Of a DNA stretch of 64,000 bases, positions 50,324 to 58,684 are shown piece after piece. The notes beneath the pieces are model-generated. The model saw nothing but the letters and a program-made list of their open reading frames with translations. It was not told the DNA's origin and made no database searches. The first letter of the stretch is position 1, and each line of letters opens with the position of its first letter. Position numbers and translations under genes: made by a program. The DNA comes from Cronobacter muytjensii ATCC 51329. GTDB taxonomy: Bacteria > Pseudomonadota > Gammaproteobacteria > Enterobacterales > Enterobacteriaceae. Location: assembly GCF_001277195.1 (NCBI RefSeq), contig NZ_CP012268.1:3658001-3722000 (forward strand). Reading direction: 5' to 3'.

Positions 50324-52513
50324 ATGCTCTACAAAGGCGACACCCTGTACCTTAACTGGCTGGAAGACGGCATTGCCGAACTGGTGTTCGATGCCCCCGG
50401 CTCGGTGAATAAGCTCGATACCGCGACCGTGGCAAGCCTTGGCCACGCGCTGGAAGTGCTGGAAAAAGAACCTCGTCTGAAAGCCCTGCTGCTGCGCTCG
50501 AAAAAAGCCGCGTTTATCGTCGGGGCCGACATTACCGAATTCCTCTCGCTGTTCCAGGTGCCCGCTGAGCAACTGAGCCAGTGGCTGCACTTCGCCAACA
50601 GCGTGTTTAACCGTCTTGAAGATTTGCCGGTGCCGACGCTCTCCGCCATCAACGGCTACGCCCTGGGCGGCGGCTGCGAATGCGTGCTGGCGACCGATTT
50701 CCGTCTCGCCACGCCGGATGCCCGTATCGGGCTGCCGGAGACGAAACTTGGCATCATGCCGGGCTTTGGCGGCTCTGTACGTCTGCCCCGCCTGCTGGGT
50801 GCCGACAGCGCGCTGGAAATTATCGCCGCCGGTAAAGACATCACCGCCGACGCCGCGCTGAAAGTGGGCCTGGTGGACGCCGTCGTGAAACCGGAAAAAC
50901 TGGTTGAAGGCGCGCTGCGCATGCTGCGTCAGGCCATCGACGGCGATCTCGACTGGCAGGCCAGACGCCAGCCGAAACTCGAACCGCTGCGCTTAAGCAA
51001 AATCGAAGCCGCCATGAGCTTTACTATCGCCAAAGGCATGGTCATGCAGACCGCCGGTAAACATTACCCGGCACCGATGACAGCGGTGAAAACCATTGAA
51101 GCCGCTGCCGGTATGGGGCGCGACGACGCCCTGGCGCTGGAAAATAACAGCTTTGTTCCGCTGGCGCGCTCCAGCGAAGCGCGCGCGCTGGTCGGCATCT
51201 TCTTAAACGATCAGTACGTCAAAGGGCTGGCGAAAAAGCAGACCAGAGAAACAGAGACGCCAAAACAAGCGGCCGTTCTCGGGGCTGGCATCATGGGCGG
51301 CGGCATCGCTTACCAGTCTGCCTGGAAAGGCGTGCCGGTCATCATGAAAGATATAAATGAAAAATCGCTGGCGCTCGGCATCAGCGAAGCCAGTAAACTG
51401 CTGAACAAACAGCTGGAGCGCGGCAAAATTGACGGGCTGAAGCTCGCGAGCGTGATAGCGACTATCCACCCGACGCTGGATTACGCAGGCTTCGGGCGCG
51501 CCGATGTCGTCGTCGAGGCCGTGGTCGAAAACCCGAAAGTCAAAAAAGCGGTACTGGCGGAAACCGAAGATCAGGTGCGCCCGGACACCGTACTCGCCTC
51601 CAATACCTCCACCATTCCTATCAGCGAACTGGCGAGCGTCCTTAAGCGTCCGGAAAACTTCTGCGGCATGCACTTCTTTAACCCGGTTCACCGTATGCCG
51701 CTGGTTGAAGTGATCCGTGGCGAAAAAACCTCTGACGACACCATTGCGAAAGTCGTCGCCTGGGCGAGCAAAATGGGTAAAACGCCGATTGTGGTTAACG
51801 ACTGCCCCGGCTTTTTCGTTAACCGCGTGCTGTTCCCCTACTTCGCGGGTTTCAGCCAGCTGCTGCGCGACGGCGCGGATTTCCGCCAGATCGATAAAGT
51901 TATGGAAAAACAGTTCGGCTGGCCGATGGGCCCGGCGTATCTGCTGGACGTTGTCGGCATCGATACCGCGCACCACGCTCAGGCAGTGATGGCGGCGGGC
52001 TTCCCGGAAAGAATGCAGAAAGATTACCGCGACGCCATCGACGCGCTGTTTGACGCAGGCCGTTTCGGGCAGAAAAACGGTAAAGGATTCTACGCCTATA
52101 AAGAAGACAGCAAAGGCAAGCCGCGCAAAGAGCAGGACGATGCCGTCGACAGCCTGCTGGCGGAAGTGAGTCAGCCGAAACGCGCGTTCAGCGATGAAGA
52201 GATCGTGGCGCGCATGATGATCCCGATGGTCAACGAAGTGGTGCGCTGCCTGGAAGAAGGCATTATCGCAAGCCCGGCGGAGGCCGATATGGCGCTGGTC
52301 TATGGTCTCGGTTTCCCGCCGTTCCACGGCGGCGCGTTCCGCTGGCTCGACACCCAGGGCAGCGCGAAATATGTCGATATGGCGCAGCGCTATCAGCATC
52401 TGGGGCCGCTGTATGAAGCGCCTGCGGGGCTTCGCGACAAAGCGAGCCACAACGCGCCCTATTATCCCCAGGTTGAACCCGCCCAACCGGTGGGCGACCT
52501 GCAAACGGCTTAA
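50324..52513 (+). CDS. fadB: Fatty acid oxidation complex subunit alpha FadB
   Basis: FadB carries enoyl-CoA hydratase and 3-hydroxyacyl-CoA dehydrogenase activities, plus isomerase and epimerase, in an alpha2-beta2 complex with FadA. It has 729 residues as in E. coli. The N-terminal hydratase domain has NGYALGGGCECVLATDFR near 109 and LPETKLGIMPGFGG near 137. The dehydrogenase domain has the NAD loop GAGIMGGGIAYQSA near 320 and catalytic NPVHRMPLVEV near 448. It is first in the fadBA operon. Confidence 0.98.
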   Translation: MLYKGDTLYLNWLEDGIAELVFDAPGSVNKLDTATVASLGHALEVLEKEPRLKALLLRSKKAAFIVGADITEFLSLFQVPAEQLSQWLHFANSVFNRLEDLPVPTLSAINGYALGGGCECVLATDFRLATPDARIGLPETKLGIMPGFGGSVRLPRLLGADSALEIIAAGKDITADAALKVGLVDAVVKPEKLVEGALRMLRQAIDGDLDWQARRQPKLEPLRLSKIEAAMSFTIAKGMVMQTAGKHYPAPMTAVKTIEAAAGMGRDDALALENNSFVPLARSSEARALVGIFLNDQYVKGLAKKQTRETETPKQAAVLGAGIMGGGIAYQSAWKGVPVIMKDINEKSLALGISEASKLLNKQLERGKIDGLKLASVIATIHPTLDYAGFGRADVVVEAVVENPKVKKAVLAETEDQVRPDTVLASNTSTIPISELASVLKRPENFCGMHFFNPVHRMPLVEVIRGEKTSDDTIAKVVAWASKMGKTPIVVNDCPGFFVNRVLFPYFAGFSQLLRDGADFRQIDKVMEKQFGWPMGPAYLLDVVGIDTAHHAQAVMAAGFPERMQKDYRDAIDALFDAGRFGQKNGKGFYAYKEDSKGKPRKEQDDAVDSLLAEVSQPKRAFSDEEIVARMMIPMVNEVVRCLEEGIIASPAEADMALVYGLGFPPFHGGAFRWLDTQGSAKYVDMAQRYQHLGPLYEAPAGLRDKASHNAPYYPQVEPAQPVGDLQTA

Positions 52514-52523
52514 GGAGTGACGA

Positions 52524-53687
52524 ATGGAAAAGGTTGTAATTGTTGATGCTATCCGCACCCCGATGGGCCGCTCCAAAGGCGGCGCGTTCCGTCAGGTACG
52601 CGCGGAAGATCTCTCCGCGCACCTGATGCGCAGCCTGCTGTCGCGCAACCCGGCGCTGGACGCGAATGCTATTGACGACATCTACTGGGGCTGCGTACAG
52701 CAGACGCTGGAGCAGGGTTTTAACATCGCCCGCAACGCGGCGCTGCTGGCGGAAATTCCACACCGCGTACCGGCGGTGACGGTAAACCGCCTGTGCGGCT
52801 CGTCGATGCAGGCGCTGCATGACGCCGCGCGGATGATCATGACCGGCGACGCCAGCGTCTGCCTCGTGGGCGGCGTGGAGCACATGGGCCATGTGCCGAT
52901 GAACCACGGCGTCGATTTTCATCCCGGCTTAAGCCGCAATGTGGCGAAAGCGGCAGGCATGATGGGGCTGACGGCAGAAATGCTCTCGCGCATGCACGGT
53001 ATCAGCCGTGAAATGCAGGACGCCTTCGCTGCCCGCTCGCATCAGCGCGCCTGGGCGGCTACGCAGGCCGGGCATTTCAAAAATGAAATCCTCCCCACCA
53101 GCGGTCATGACGCAGACGGCGTGCTGAAACGCTATGACTTTGACGAAGTGATCCGCCCGGAGACCACGGCCGAAGGGCTGTCGCAGTTGAAGCCGGCCTT
53201 TGATCCGGCTAATGGCACCGTGACGGCAGGCACCTCGTCGGCGCTTTCCGATGGTGCGGCGGCAATGCTGGTGATGAGCGAGTCGCGCGCCCGTGAACTT
53301 GGCCTGACGCCGCGCGCCCGTATTCGTTCTATGGCGGTGGTGGGCTGCGATCCCTCCATTATGGGTTATGGCCCGGTGCCTGCCTCAAAGCTGGCGCTGA
53401 AAAAAGCCGGACTGACCGCGAGCGATATCGATCTTTTTGAGATGAACGAAGCCTTTGCCGCGCAGATCCTGCCTTGTATTAAAGATCTGGGTCTGATGGA
53501 GCAGATAGATGAGAAGATCAACCTTAACGGCGGCGCGATCGCGCTCGGTCACCCGCTCGGCTGCTCTGGCGCGCGCATCAGCACCACGCTTATCAACCTG
53601 ATGGAGCGCCGCGACGCACAGCTCGGCCTCGCCACCATGTGTATCGGCCTCGGCCAGGGAATTGCGACGGTGTTTGAGCGGGTGTGA
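52524..53687 (+). CDS. fadA: 3-ketoacyl-CoA thiolase FadA
   Basis: FadA performs the last step of beta-oxidation, releasing acetyl-CoA. It has 387 residues as in E. coli. The nucleophile is the Cys in NRLCGSSMQAL near residue 91. The catalytic His is in GGAIALGHPLGCSGAR near 343 and the second Cys in MCIGLGQG near 373. It starts 10 bases after fadB. Tandem ERIC-type repeats lie between its stop and the operon terminator. Confidence 0.98.
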   Translation: MEKVVIVDAIRTPMGRSKGGAFRQVRAEDLSAHLMRSLLSRNPALDANAIDDIYWGCVQQTLEQGFNIARNAALLAEIPHRVPAVTVNRLCGSSMQALHDAARMIMTGDASVCLVGGVEHMGHVPMNHGVDFHPGLSRNVAKAAGMMGLTAEMLSRMHGISREMQDAFAARSHQRAWAATQAGHFKNEILPTSGHDADGVLKRYDFDEVIRPETTAEGLSQLKPAFDPANGTVTAGTSSALSDGAAAMLVMSESRARELGLTPRARIRSMAVVGCDPSIMGYGPVPASKLALKKAGLTASDIDLFEMNEAFAAQILPCIKDLGLMEQIDEKINLNGGAIALGHPLGCSGARISTTLINLMERRDAQLGLATMCIGLGQGIATVFERV

Positions 53688-53691
53688 GATA

Positions 53692-53819
53692 GCCAACGCC
53701 GCCATAGTAAGCAAGCGCGAAGAGAGCATGATCTCAATGCCGTTGATGTCAGAGCAAGGCGGCAAGTGAACGAATCCCCAGGAGCTTACTGGCGTCAGTG
53801 ACTGGGGTAAGTGAACGCC
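53692..53819 (+). repeat. ERIC-type repeat, copy 1
   Basis: A 128-base unit begins GCCAACGCCGCCATAGTAAG, 4 bases after the fadA stop. Its core, AATCCCCAGGAGCTTAC then CAGTGACTGGGG, is the central palindrome of enterobacterial repetitive intergenic consensus (ERIC/IRU) elements, whose usual size is about 127 bases. Confidence 0.88.
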
Positions 53820-53946
53820 GCCAACGCCGCCATAGTAGCAAGCGCGAAGAGAGCGTGCTCTCAATGCCGTTGATGTCAGAGCAAGGCGGCAAGTGAACGA
53901 ATCCCCAGGAGCTTACTGACGTAAGTGACTGGGGTAAGTGAACGCC
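53820..53946 (+). repeat. ERIC-type repeat, copy 2 (tandem)
   Basis: A 127-base unit, nearly identical to copy 1 and directly adjoining it. Differences are few: one base missing in TAGTA(A)GCAAG, CATGAT versus CGTGCT, and TGGCGTC versus TGACGTA in the centre. Confidence 0.88.
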
Positions 53947-53981
53947 GCCAACGCCGCTATGGCATCAACGGCGAAGAGAGA
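53947..53981 (+). repeat. ERIC-type repeat, partial third copy
   Basis: The first 15 bases repeat GCCAACGCCGC; the rest (TATGGCATCAACGGCGAAGAGAG) is a shortened, diverged form of the repeat start. It then passes into unique sequence before the terminator. Confidence 0.7.
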
Positions 53982-54001
53982 AAAGTTTAGTTGCCGTTCT
54001 T

Positions 54002-54028
54002 CCCGCCTGTCAGGGGCGGGTTTTTTAT
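54002..54028 (+). terminator. Terminator of fadBA
   Basis: CCCGCCTG, TCA, GGGGCGGG is followed by TTTTTTATTT. It lies 315 bases after fadA, separated from it by the repeats. Confidence 0.88.
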
Positions 54029-54081
54029 TTGCCGCGTTTGTGCCAGGCTCTTTTATCGCTCTCCATGCTTCAGGGAAAATT

Positions 54082-54429
54082 ATGAAAGGATGCTTTATCT
54101 GCGCGCCCCTTGCCGCTGCGCTGTTTTTTACGGTTCCCGCCCAGGCGCAGCAGTCTGAAGAGACGCTGGCGCAGCGCTGTCTGGCGTCGCTTATCGACGC
54201 GTCGCAAAACCATACCTGGATGCACCAGGTTCTGAATGAGTCTCGCATTGTGCCGGGAAGCGTCGTGGTGGAGCGGTATGACGAAAACGTGGGGCAACAG
54301 CATATCGCGACGCAGCTCACCGCAAAGCTTGACCATCCGGCGCGCAAAAATATTACGCTGCTTTGCCTGCTGGAAAACGATCAACCGTTGTATGTGTGGT
54401 CAGGGAAGGAGCTTACCGCCAGCCCTTAA
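54082..54429 (+). CDS. Small secreted protein of unknown function
   Basis: The 115-residue product starts MKGCFICAPLAAALFF, a signal peptide with probable cleavage after VPAQA (about residue 21), so a periplasmic place is likely. The mature part is about 94 residues with two cysteines (QRCLAS and LLCLLE) that could form a disulfide. I recognise no family. GGGAAAAT precedes the ATG at 54082; an open frame extends upstream through the terminator and repeat, but this start gives the clean signal peptide. It sits between fadA and fre, where E. coli K-12 has no such gene as far as I recall. Confidence 0.65.
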   Translation: MKGCFICAPLAAALFFTVPAQAQQSEETLAQRCLASLIDASQNHTWMHQVLNESRIVPGSVVVERYDENVGQQHIATQLTAKLDHPARKNITLLCLLENDQPLYVWSGKELTASP

Positions 54430-54459
54430 GATGCCGGGCTGGCGTCATCAATCAGCGGC

Positions 54460-55161
54460 TCAGATAAACGCGAAGGCGTCGCCGAACAGGCGGTCTTCAC
54501 GCGCGCCGCGTTCGTTGCAGAAGAGGTCACGGGCGATTTTCGCCATCTCGAAACGTCCGGCAATATAGATGTCATGCCCGGCAAGCGTGCCGAAATCCTG
54601 CATTACCGCCGTCAGTACGGTGCCGCTGCGGCCGCGCCACGTCTCATCAGGTTGCTCGACAACGGGCACAATGTTGAGATTCGGATGGTCGACGGACAGC
54701 GCTTCCAGCTCCGCCAGATCGTACAGGTGTTTCTCTTCGCGCCCGCCCCAGTAAATGGTGATATCGCGATTCGGATTGCGAGCCAGCGCTGTCAGCAGAA
54801 TTGAGCGGGCGTAAGAAAAGCCCGTGCCGCCTGCGATTAAAATCAGCGGGCGCTCTTCATCATCGCGCAGCCACGCCTCGCCATGCGGAATATCGACCAC
54901 GATTTCACGCTCTTTGAGGATGCGGTCCATCACCGCCATCGCATAGAGGTTAAGTTCCGACGCGCCGATATGCAGTTCGATAAAGCCCTGCTCATCCGGC
55001 GTGGAGGCCATAGAAAAAGGGCGCTTGTCCCGCTCATCCATTACCACCATCAGGTACTGACCTGCGCGAAACGAAAAGGCCGCTTCCGGCACCAAACGAA
55101 CGCGATAAACGGTATCCGTGATGGCTTCTACCGAGGTCACTTTACAGCTTAAGGTTGTCAT
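54460..55161 (-). CDS. fre: NAD(P)H-flavin reductase Fre
   Basis: Fre reduces free flavins with NAD(P)H, supplying electrons for ferric reduction and ribonucleotide reductase activation. The ATG at 55161 gives 233 residues, the E. coli length; an upstream in-frame ATG adds seven unmatched residues. The flavin-binding RPFSMAST lies near residue 46 and the nucleotide-binding LIAGGTGFSYARSIL near 106. The C-terminus LFGDAFAFI is conserved. It converges on the small secreted protein gene. Confidence 0.97.
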   Translation of the reverse strand: MTTLSCKVTSVEAITDTVYRVRLVPEAAFSFRAGQYLMVVMDERDKRPFSMASTPDEQGFIELHIGASELNLYAMAVMDRILKEREIVVDIPHGEAWLRDDEERPLILIAGGTGFSYARSILLTALARNPNRDITIYWGGREEKHLYDLAELEALSVDHPNLNIVPVVEQPDETWRGRSGTVLTAVMQDFGTLAGHDIYIAGRFEMAKIARDLFCNERGAREDRLFGDAFAFI

Positions 55162-55206
55162 GCGTTCCCTCTGTCGGGTCAATAATGCAACTGCAACGGC
55201 GGCGCG

Positions 55207-56691
55207 TCAGGCGCCTTTTCCGTCATGAAAAATGGCGAGTTCATCCCAGATGGCGTCGATACGCGCCGTCACTTCGGGATCTTTCTTGATGGGTCTGCCC
55301 CACTCGCGTTGGGTTTCGCCCGGCCATTTGTTGGTGGCGTCGAGCCCCATTTTGGAGCCGAGACCGGATACCGGCGAGGCGAAATCCAGATAATCGATCG
55401 GCGTGTTCTCCACCATCACCGTGTCGCGCGCCGGGTCCATACGGGTAGTAATCGCCCAGATAACGTCGTTCCAGTCGCGCGCGTTCACGTCATCATCGCA
55501 AACGATGACAAACTTGGTATACATAAACTGACGCAGGAACGACCAGACGCCCATCATTACGCGCTTCGCGTGGCCCGCGTACTGCTTGCGCATCGTTACT
55601 ACGGCGAGGCGATAAGAGCACCCTTCCGGCGGAAGATAAAAATCCACGATTTCCGGGAACTGCTTTTGCAGAATCGGCACCAGAACTTCATTCAGCGCCA
55701 CGCCAAGCACGGCCGGTTCATCAGGCGGACGGCCGGTATACGTCGAGTGATAAATCGCATCTTCGCGCTGCGTCACATGCGTCACGGTGAAAACCGGGAA
55801 ATTATCAATCTCATTATAGTAACCCGTGTGGTCGCCATACGGCCCTTCCGGTGCCATTTCGCCCGGTTCGATATACCCTTCCAGCACGATCTCCGCGCTG
55901 GCCGGAATCTCCAGATCGTTTGACAGGCACTTCACCACTTCGGTTTTGGTGCCGCGCAGCAGACCGGCGAAGGCGTATTCAGAGAGTGTATCCGGCACCG
56001 GCGTCACCGCGCCCAGAATGGTGGCCGGGTCAGCGCCCAGCGCCACGGCAACCGGGAAACGCTCGCCGGGATGCGCCTGACACCACTCCTGAAAATCGAG
56101 CGCGCCGCCGCGATGCGAAAGCCAGCGCATAATCAGTTTGTTTTTGCCAATTAACTGCTGGCGATAAATGCCGAGATTCTGACGCTCTTTATGCGGCCCG
56201 CGCGTTACCGTCAGGCCCCAGGTGATGAGCGGCGCAGCATCATCTGGCCAGCACTGCATAATGGGGATCCGGTTCAGATCGACCTCATCGCCCTGCCACA
56301 CCTTCTGCTGACACGGCGCGTTACGCAACCGCTTCGTCGGCATATTCAGCACCTGCTTAAACTGCGGCAGCTTATCAAAGAGATCGCGAAAACCGCGCGG
56401 CGGCTCCGGCTCTTTCAGAAAGGCCAGCAGCTTGCCGACTTCACGCAGCGCGGAGACATCATCCTGCCCCATGCCCATCGCCACGCGTTTTGGCGTGCCG
56501 AACAGGTTGCAGAGCACCGGCATGGTATGGCCTTTGGGATTTTCAAACAGCAGCGCCGGACCGCCCGCGCGCAGGGTGCGGTCGGCGATTTCCGTCATCT
56601 CCAGATAAGGATCGACAGGCAATGTAATGCGCTTGAGTTCGCCTTGCTGCTCCAGCAGCGCCAGAAATTCGCGTAGGTCGTGGTATTTCAT
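55207..56691 (-). CDS. ubiD: 4-hydroxy-3-polyprenylbenzoate decarboxylase UbiD
   Basis: UbiD decarboxylates octaprenyl-hydroxybenzoate in ubiquinone synthesis, using a prenylated FMN cofactor made by UbiX. It has 494 residues (E. coli 497). Conserved parts include RDLREFLALLEQQGELKRI at the N-terminus, NLGIYRQQ near 172 and the catalytic EGYIEPGEMAPEGPYGDHTGYY near 268-290 (Glu-Arg-Glu type site). It lies 45 bases after fre on the same strand. Confidence 0.97.
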   Translation of the reverse strand: MKYHDLREFLALLEQQGELKRITLPVDPYLEMTEIADRTLRAGGPALLFENPKGHTMPVLCNLFGTPKRVAMGMGQDDVSALREVGKLLAFLKEPEPPRGFRDLFDKLPQFKQVLNMPTKRLRNAPCQQKVWQGDEVDLNRIPIMQCWPDDAAPLITWGLTVTRGPHKERQNLGIYRQQLIGKNKLIMRWLSHRGGALDFQEWCQAHPGERFPVAVALGADPATILGAVTPVPDTLSEYAFAGLLRGTKTEVVKCLSNDLEIPASAEIVLEGYIEPGEMAPEGPYGDHTGYYNEIDNFPVFTVTHVTQREDAIYHSTYTGRPPDEPAVLGVALNEVLVPILQKQFPEIVDFYLPPEGCSYRLAVVTMRKQYAGHAKRVMMGVWSFLRQFMYTKFVIVCDDDVNARDWNDVIWAITTRMDPARDTVMVENTPIDYLDFASPVSGLGSKMGLDATNKWPGETQREWGRPIKKDPEVTARIDAIWDELAIFHDGKGA

Positions 56692-56804
56692 GCAGTTATT
56701 CGTGGCTTTAAAATAAGCTTTTTATTATACGGTGTTCGCCGCAGGCATGCCGTAATTTTGTTAAATTAACGTGAATCATCACCACAGGCTATAGCACAGC
56801 GCGG

Positions 56805-56810
56805 TATAAT
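56805..56810 (+). promoter_or_regulatory. Possible -10 box for rfaH
   Basis: TATAAT stands 64 bases before the rfaH start in the ubiD-rfaH gap. The -35 region 17 bases upstream (CCACAG) is poor, so the assignment is weak. Confidence 0.4.
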
Positions 56811-56874
56811 GCCCTTAGCGATCCTGAGGTGGTTTTGTTATGCTGGCGCGTCCGGCCATGTAAGAAGAGTCATT

Positions 56875-57363
56875 ATGCAATCCTGGTATTTACTGTACTG
56901 TAAACGCGGGCAACTTCAGCGCGCCAAAGAGCACCTTGAACGACAGTCGGTGAACTGCCTTACGCCAATGATAACGCTCGAAAAAATGGTACGTGGCAGA
57001 CGCACGTCCGTCAGCGAGCCGCTGTTCCCCAATTACCTTTTCGTCCGGTTCGATCCGGAAGATATCCACACCACTACGGTCAGCTCTACGCGCGGCGTCA
57101 GCCATTTTGTTCGCTTTGGCTCAAGCCCGGCGGTGGTGCCGCAAACCGTTATCGAACAGTTGCTCGACTGGCAGCCGGAGAACGTGACCGATCCGGACAC
57201 GCCGCATACCGGCGATATGGTGGTGATTACCGAAGGCGCGTTTGAAGGGTTACAGGCGATTTTTACCGAGCCCGATGGCGAAGCCCGTTCCATGCTGCTG
57301 TTGAATTTGCTGAATAAGCAGGTGCTGCAGAGCGTGAAGAATACCGAATTCCGTAAAGTCTGA
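56875..57363 (+). CDS. rfaH: Operon-specific transcription elongation factor RfaH
   Basis: RfaH is a NusG paralogue recruited at ops sequences to long operons for LPS, capsule or conjugation, where it suppresses pausing and Rho. The ATG at 56875 gives 162 residues as in E. coli; the frame is open upstream but not homologous. The N-terminal domain begins SWYLLYCKRGQLQRA. LFPNYLFVRF lies near residue 50. The C-terminal domain (about 110-162), whose fold switches from helix to KOW barrel in the known protein, has EGAFEGLQAIF. Confidence 0.97.
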   Translation: MQSWYLLYCKRGQLQRAKEHLERQSVNCLTPMITLEKMVRGRRTSVSEPLFPNYLFVRFDPEDIHTTTVSSTRGVSHFVRFGSSPAVVPQTVIEQLLDWQPENVTDPDTPHTGDMVVITEGAFEGLQAIFTEPDGEARSMLLLNLLNKQVLQSVKNTEFRKV

Positions 57364-57397
57364 CGCGAGACTGGCGGCGCCGTAACGCCGCCTGCGA

Positions 57398-57736
57398 TTA
57401 ATGTGCCGCTTCGCCAATAACACCGCCCGCACCCGCGCCAACCGCCGCGCCTTTTAAAACGCTTTTTCCGGTTGCCGCCGCCACACCTGCGCCCACCACC
57501 GCGCCCGCGACGCCGCCTTTGCGCGCAGCTTTGCCTTTATCGCCTTTTTTCAGCATCGCGCCGGTGCCTGCGCCAATGATGGCTCCACCCGCTGCGCTTT
57601 TGACATCTTTGCCAGCGATAGCGCCCGCGGTGGCGCCAAGCACCGCGCCGGTCGCGGTTTTATCCATCGCCATGACGGGCCCGCCCGCCAGCAGCATCAA
57701 CACTACGACTGTTGTCGTTACCTTTCTCATTAACAT
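57398..57736 (-). CDS. Glycine-zipper protein with signal peptide
   Basis: The 112-residue product has a signal peptide (MLMRKVTTTVVVLMLLAGG, cleavage near VMA|M). A Gly/Ala-rich region with repeated GxxxG spacing follows (GAVLGATAGAIAG, GGAIIGAGTGAML, GVAGAVVGAGVAA, GAAVGAGAGGVIG). Such glycine-zipper domains form packed helices in the envelope or outer membrane. KKGDKGKAARKGG between the repeats is basic. The start could also be the ATG two codons in. It is convergent with rfaH, 34 bases away, and lies between rfaH and tatD, which adjoin in E. coli. Function unknown. Confidence 0.75.
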   Translation of the reverse strand: MLMRKVTTTVVVLMLLAGGPVMAMDKTATGAVLGATAGAIAGKDVKSAAGGAIIGAGTGAMLKKGDKGKAARKGGVAGAVVGAGVAAATGKSVLKGAAVGAGAGGVIGEAAH

Positions 57737-57852
57737 CCCTCGCGTCTGAAAACAGGGAAAATCCCTGGCGGGAAGCTTATCACCGGGCTTTCAGGAGGTG
57801 ATGTCTCAACCGCGTGCAAAAATCCACACTCAGTGGGATTCTGATAACCGCC

Positions 57853-58644
57853 TTACGCAGGCGACGAGCTTTTCAGAAACAGACGGGCCGCGTTTGCGTC
57901 AGTGGTCGCCTCCAGCCACGCCGGATCTTCGCCGCGCCACTGCGCGACGCGTGAGAGGATATGAGGCAACCAGCATGGCTCGTTGCGGCGCGACGCAGGT
58001 TTTGGCGTGAGATCGCGCGGCAGCAGATAAGGCGCGTCGGTCTCCAGCAGCAGGCGGTCGGCCGGGATCACAGGCAGCAGCGCGCGCAGTTCGAGCCCGC
58101 GGCGCTCGTCGCATACCCAGCCGGTAATGCCCAGATACAGACCGCGCGCCAGGCACTCCCGCGCCTCCTGTTCGCTGCCGGTAAAGCAGTGCAGCACCGC
58201 GCCCGGCAGTTTATCCAGCCACGGATCCAGCAGCGCCAGAAAACGCGCATGCGCATCGCGACAATGTAAAAACACCGGCAGCGCCAGTTCCGCCGCCAGC
58301 CGCAGCTGTTCGGTAAAGGCATGCTCCTGCTGTGCGGGCGTTGAAAAGTTCCGGTTGAAATCGAGCCCGCACTCGCCGATGGCAACCACCTGCGCCTCAC
58401 CTGCCAGTGCCCGCAGCCGTGCTGCGCTCTCATCATTCCAGGTGCTGGCGTCATGCGGGTGAACGCCAGCTGTTGCCCGGCAGCCTTCATAGCGTCTGGC
58501 GAACTCGCAGGCGCGCTCGCTCTCATCAAGCGAGGTGCCGGTAAACAGCATGTGGTCGACGCCCGCCGCCCGGGCGCGGGCCATCATCGCATCCCTGTCA
58601 TGGTCAAACTGAGAGCTGGTAATATTCAGGCCAATATCAAACAT
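57853..58644 (-). CDS. tatD: 3'-5' ssDNA/RNA exonuclease, Mg-dependent TatD
   Basis: TatD is a cytoplasmic metal-dependent nuclease implicated in DNA repair after oxidative damage and DNA decay; it is not needed for Tat export. The start at 58644 gives 263 residues (E. coli 260), with GGAAAG just upstream; an ATG four codons earlier is possible. Visible are FDIGLNITSSQF at the N-terminus, TAGVHPHDAS near 63, IGECGLDFNRNF near 92, FLHCRDAH near 128, HCFTGS near 153 and ETDAPYLLPRDL near 202. A much longer upstream frame inside tatC is not homologous. Confidence 0.96.
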   Translation of the reverse strand: MFDIGLNITSSQFDHDRDAMMARARAAGVDHMLFTGTSLDESERACEFARRYEGCRATAGVHPHDASTWNDESAARLRALAGEAQVVAIGECGLDFNRNFSTPAQQEHAFTEQLRLAAELALPVFLHCRDAHARFLALLDPWLDKLPGAVLHCFTGSEQEARECLARGLYLGITGWVCDERRGLELRALLPVIPADRLLLETDAPYLLPRDLTPKPASRRNEPCWLPHILSRVAQWRGEDPAWLEATTDANAARLFLKSSSPA

Positions 58645-58659
58645 TGCGCTTTCCATATG

Positions 58660-58681
58660 AAAACCGCCCTGGCGGGCGGTT
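58660..58681 (-). terminator. Weak hairpin terminator after tatC
   Basis: On the minus strand AACCGCCCGCCAGGGCGGTTTTC: a stem ACCGCCC/GGGCGGT with a short loop and four T residues, lying just after the tatC stop and before tatD. It may reduce tatD expression relative to tatABC. Confidence 0.6.
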
Positions 58682-58684
58682 TGG

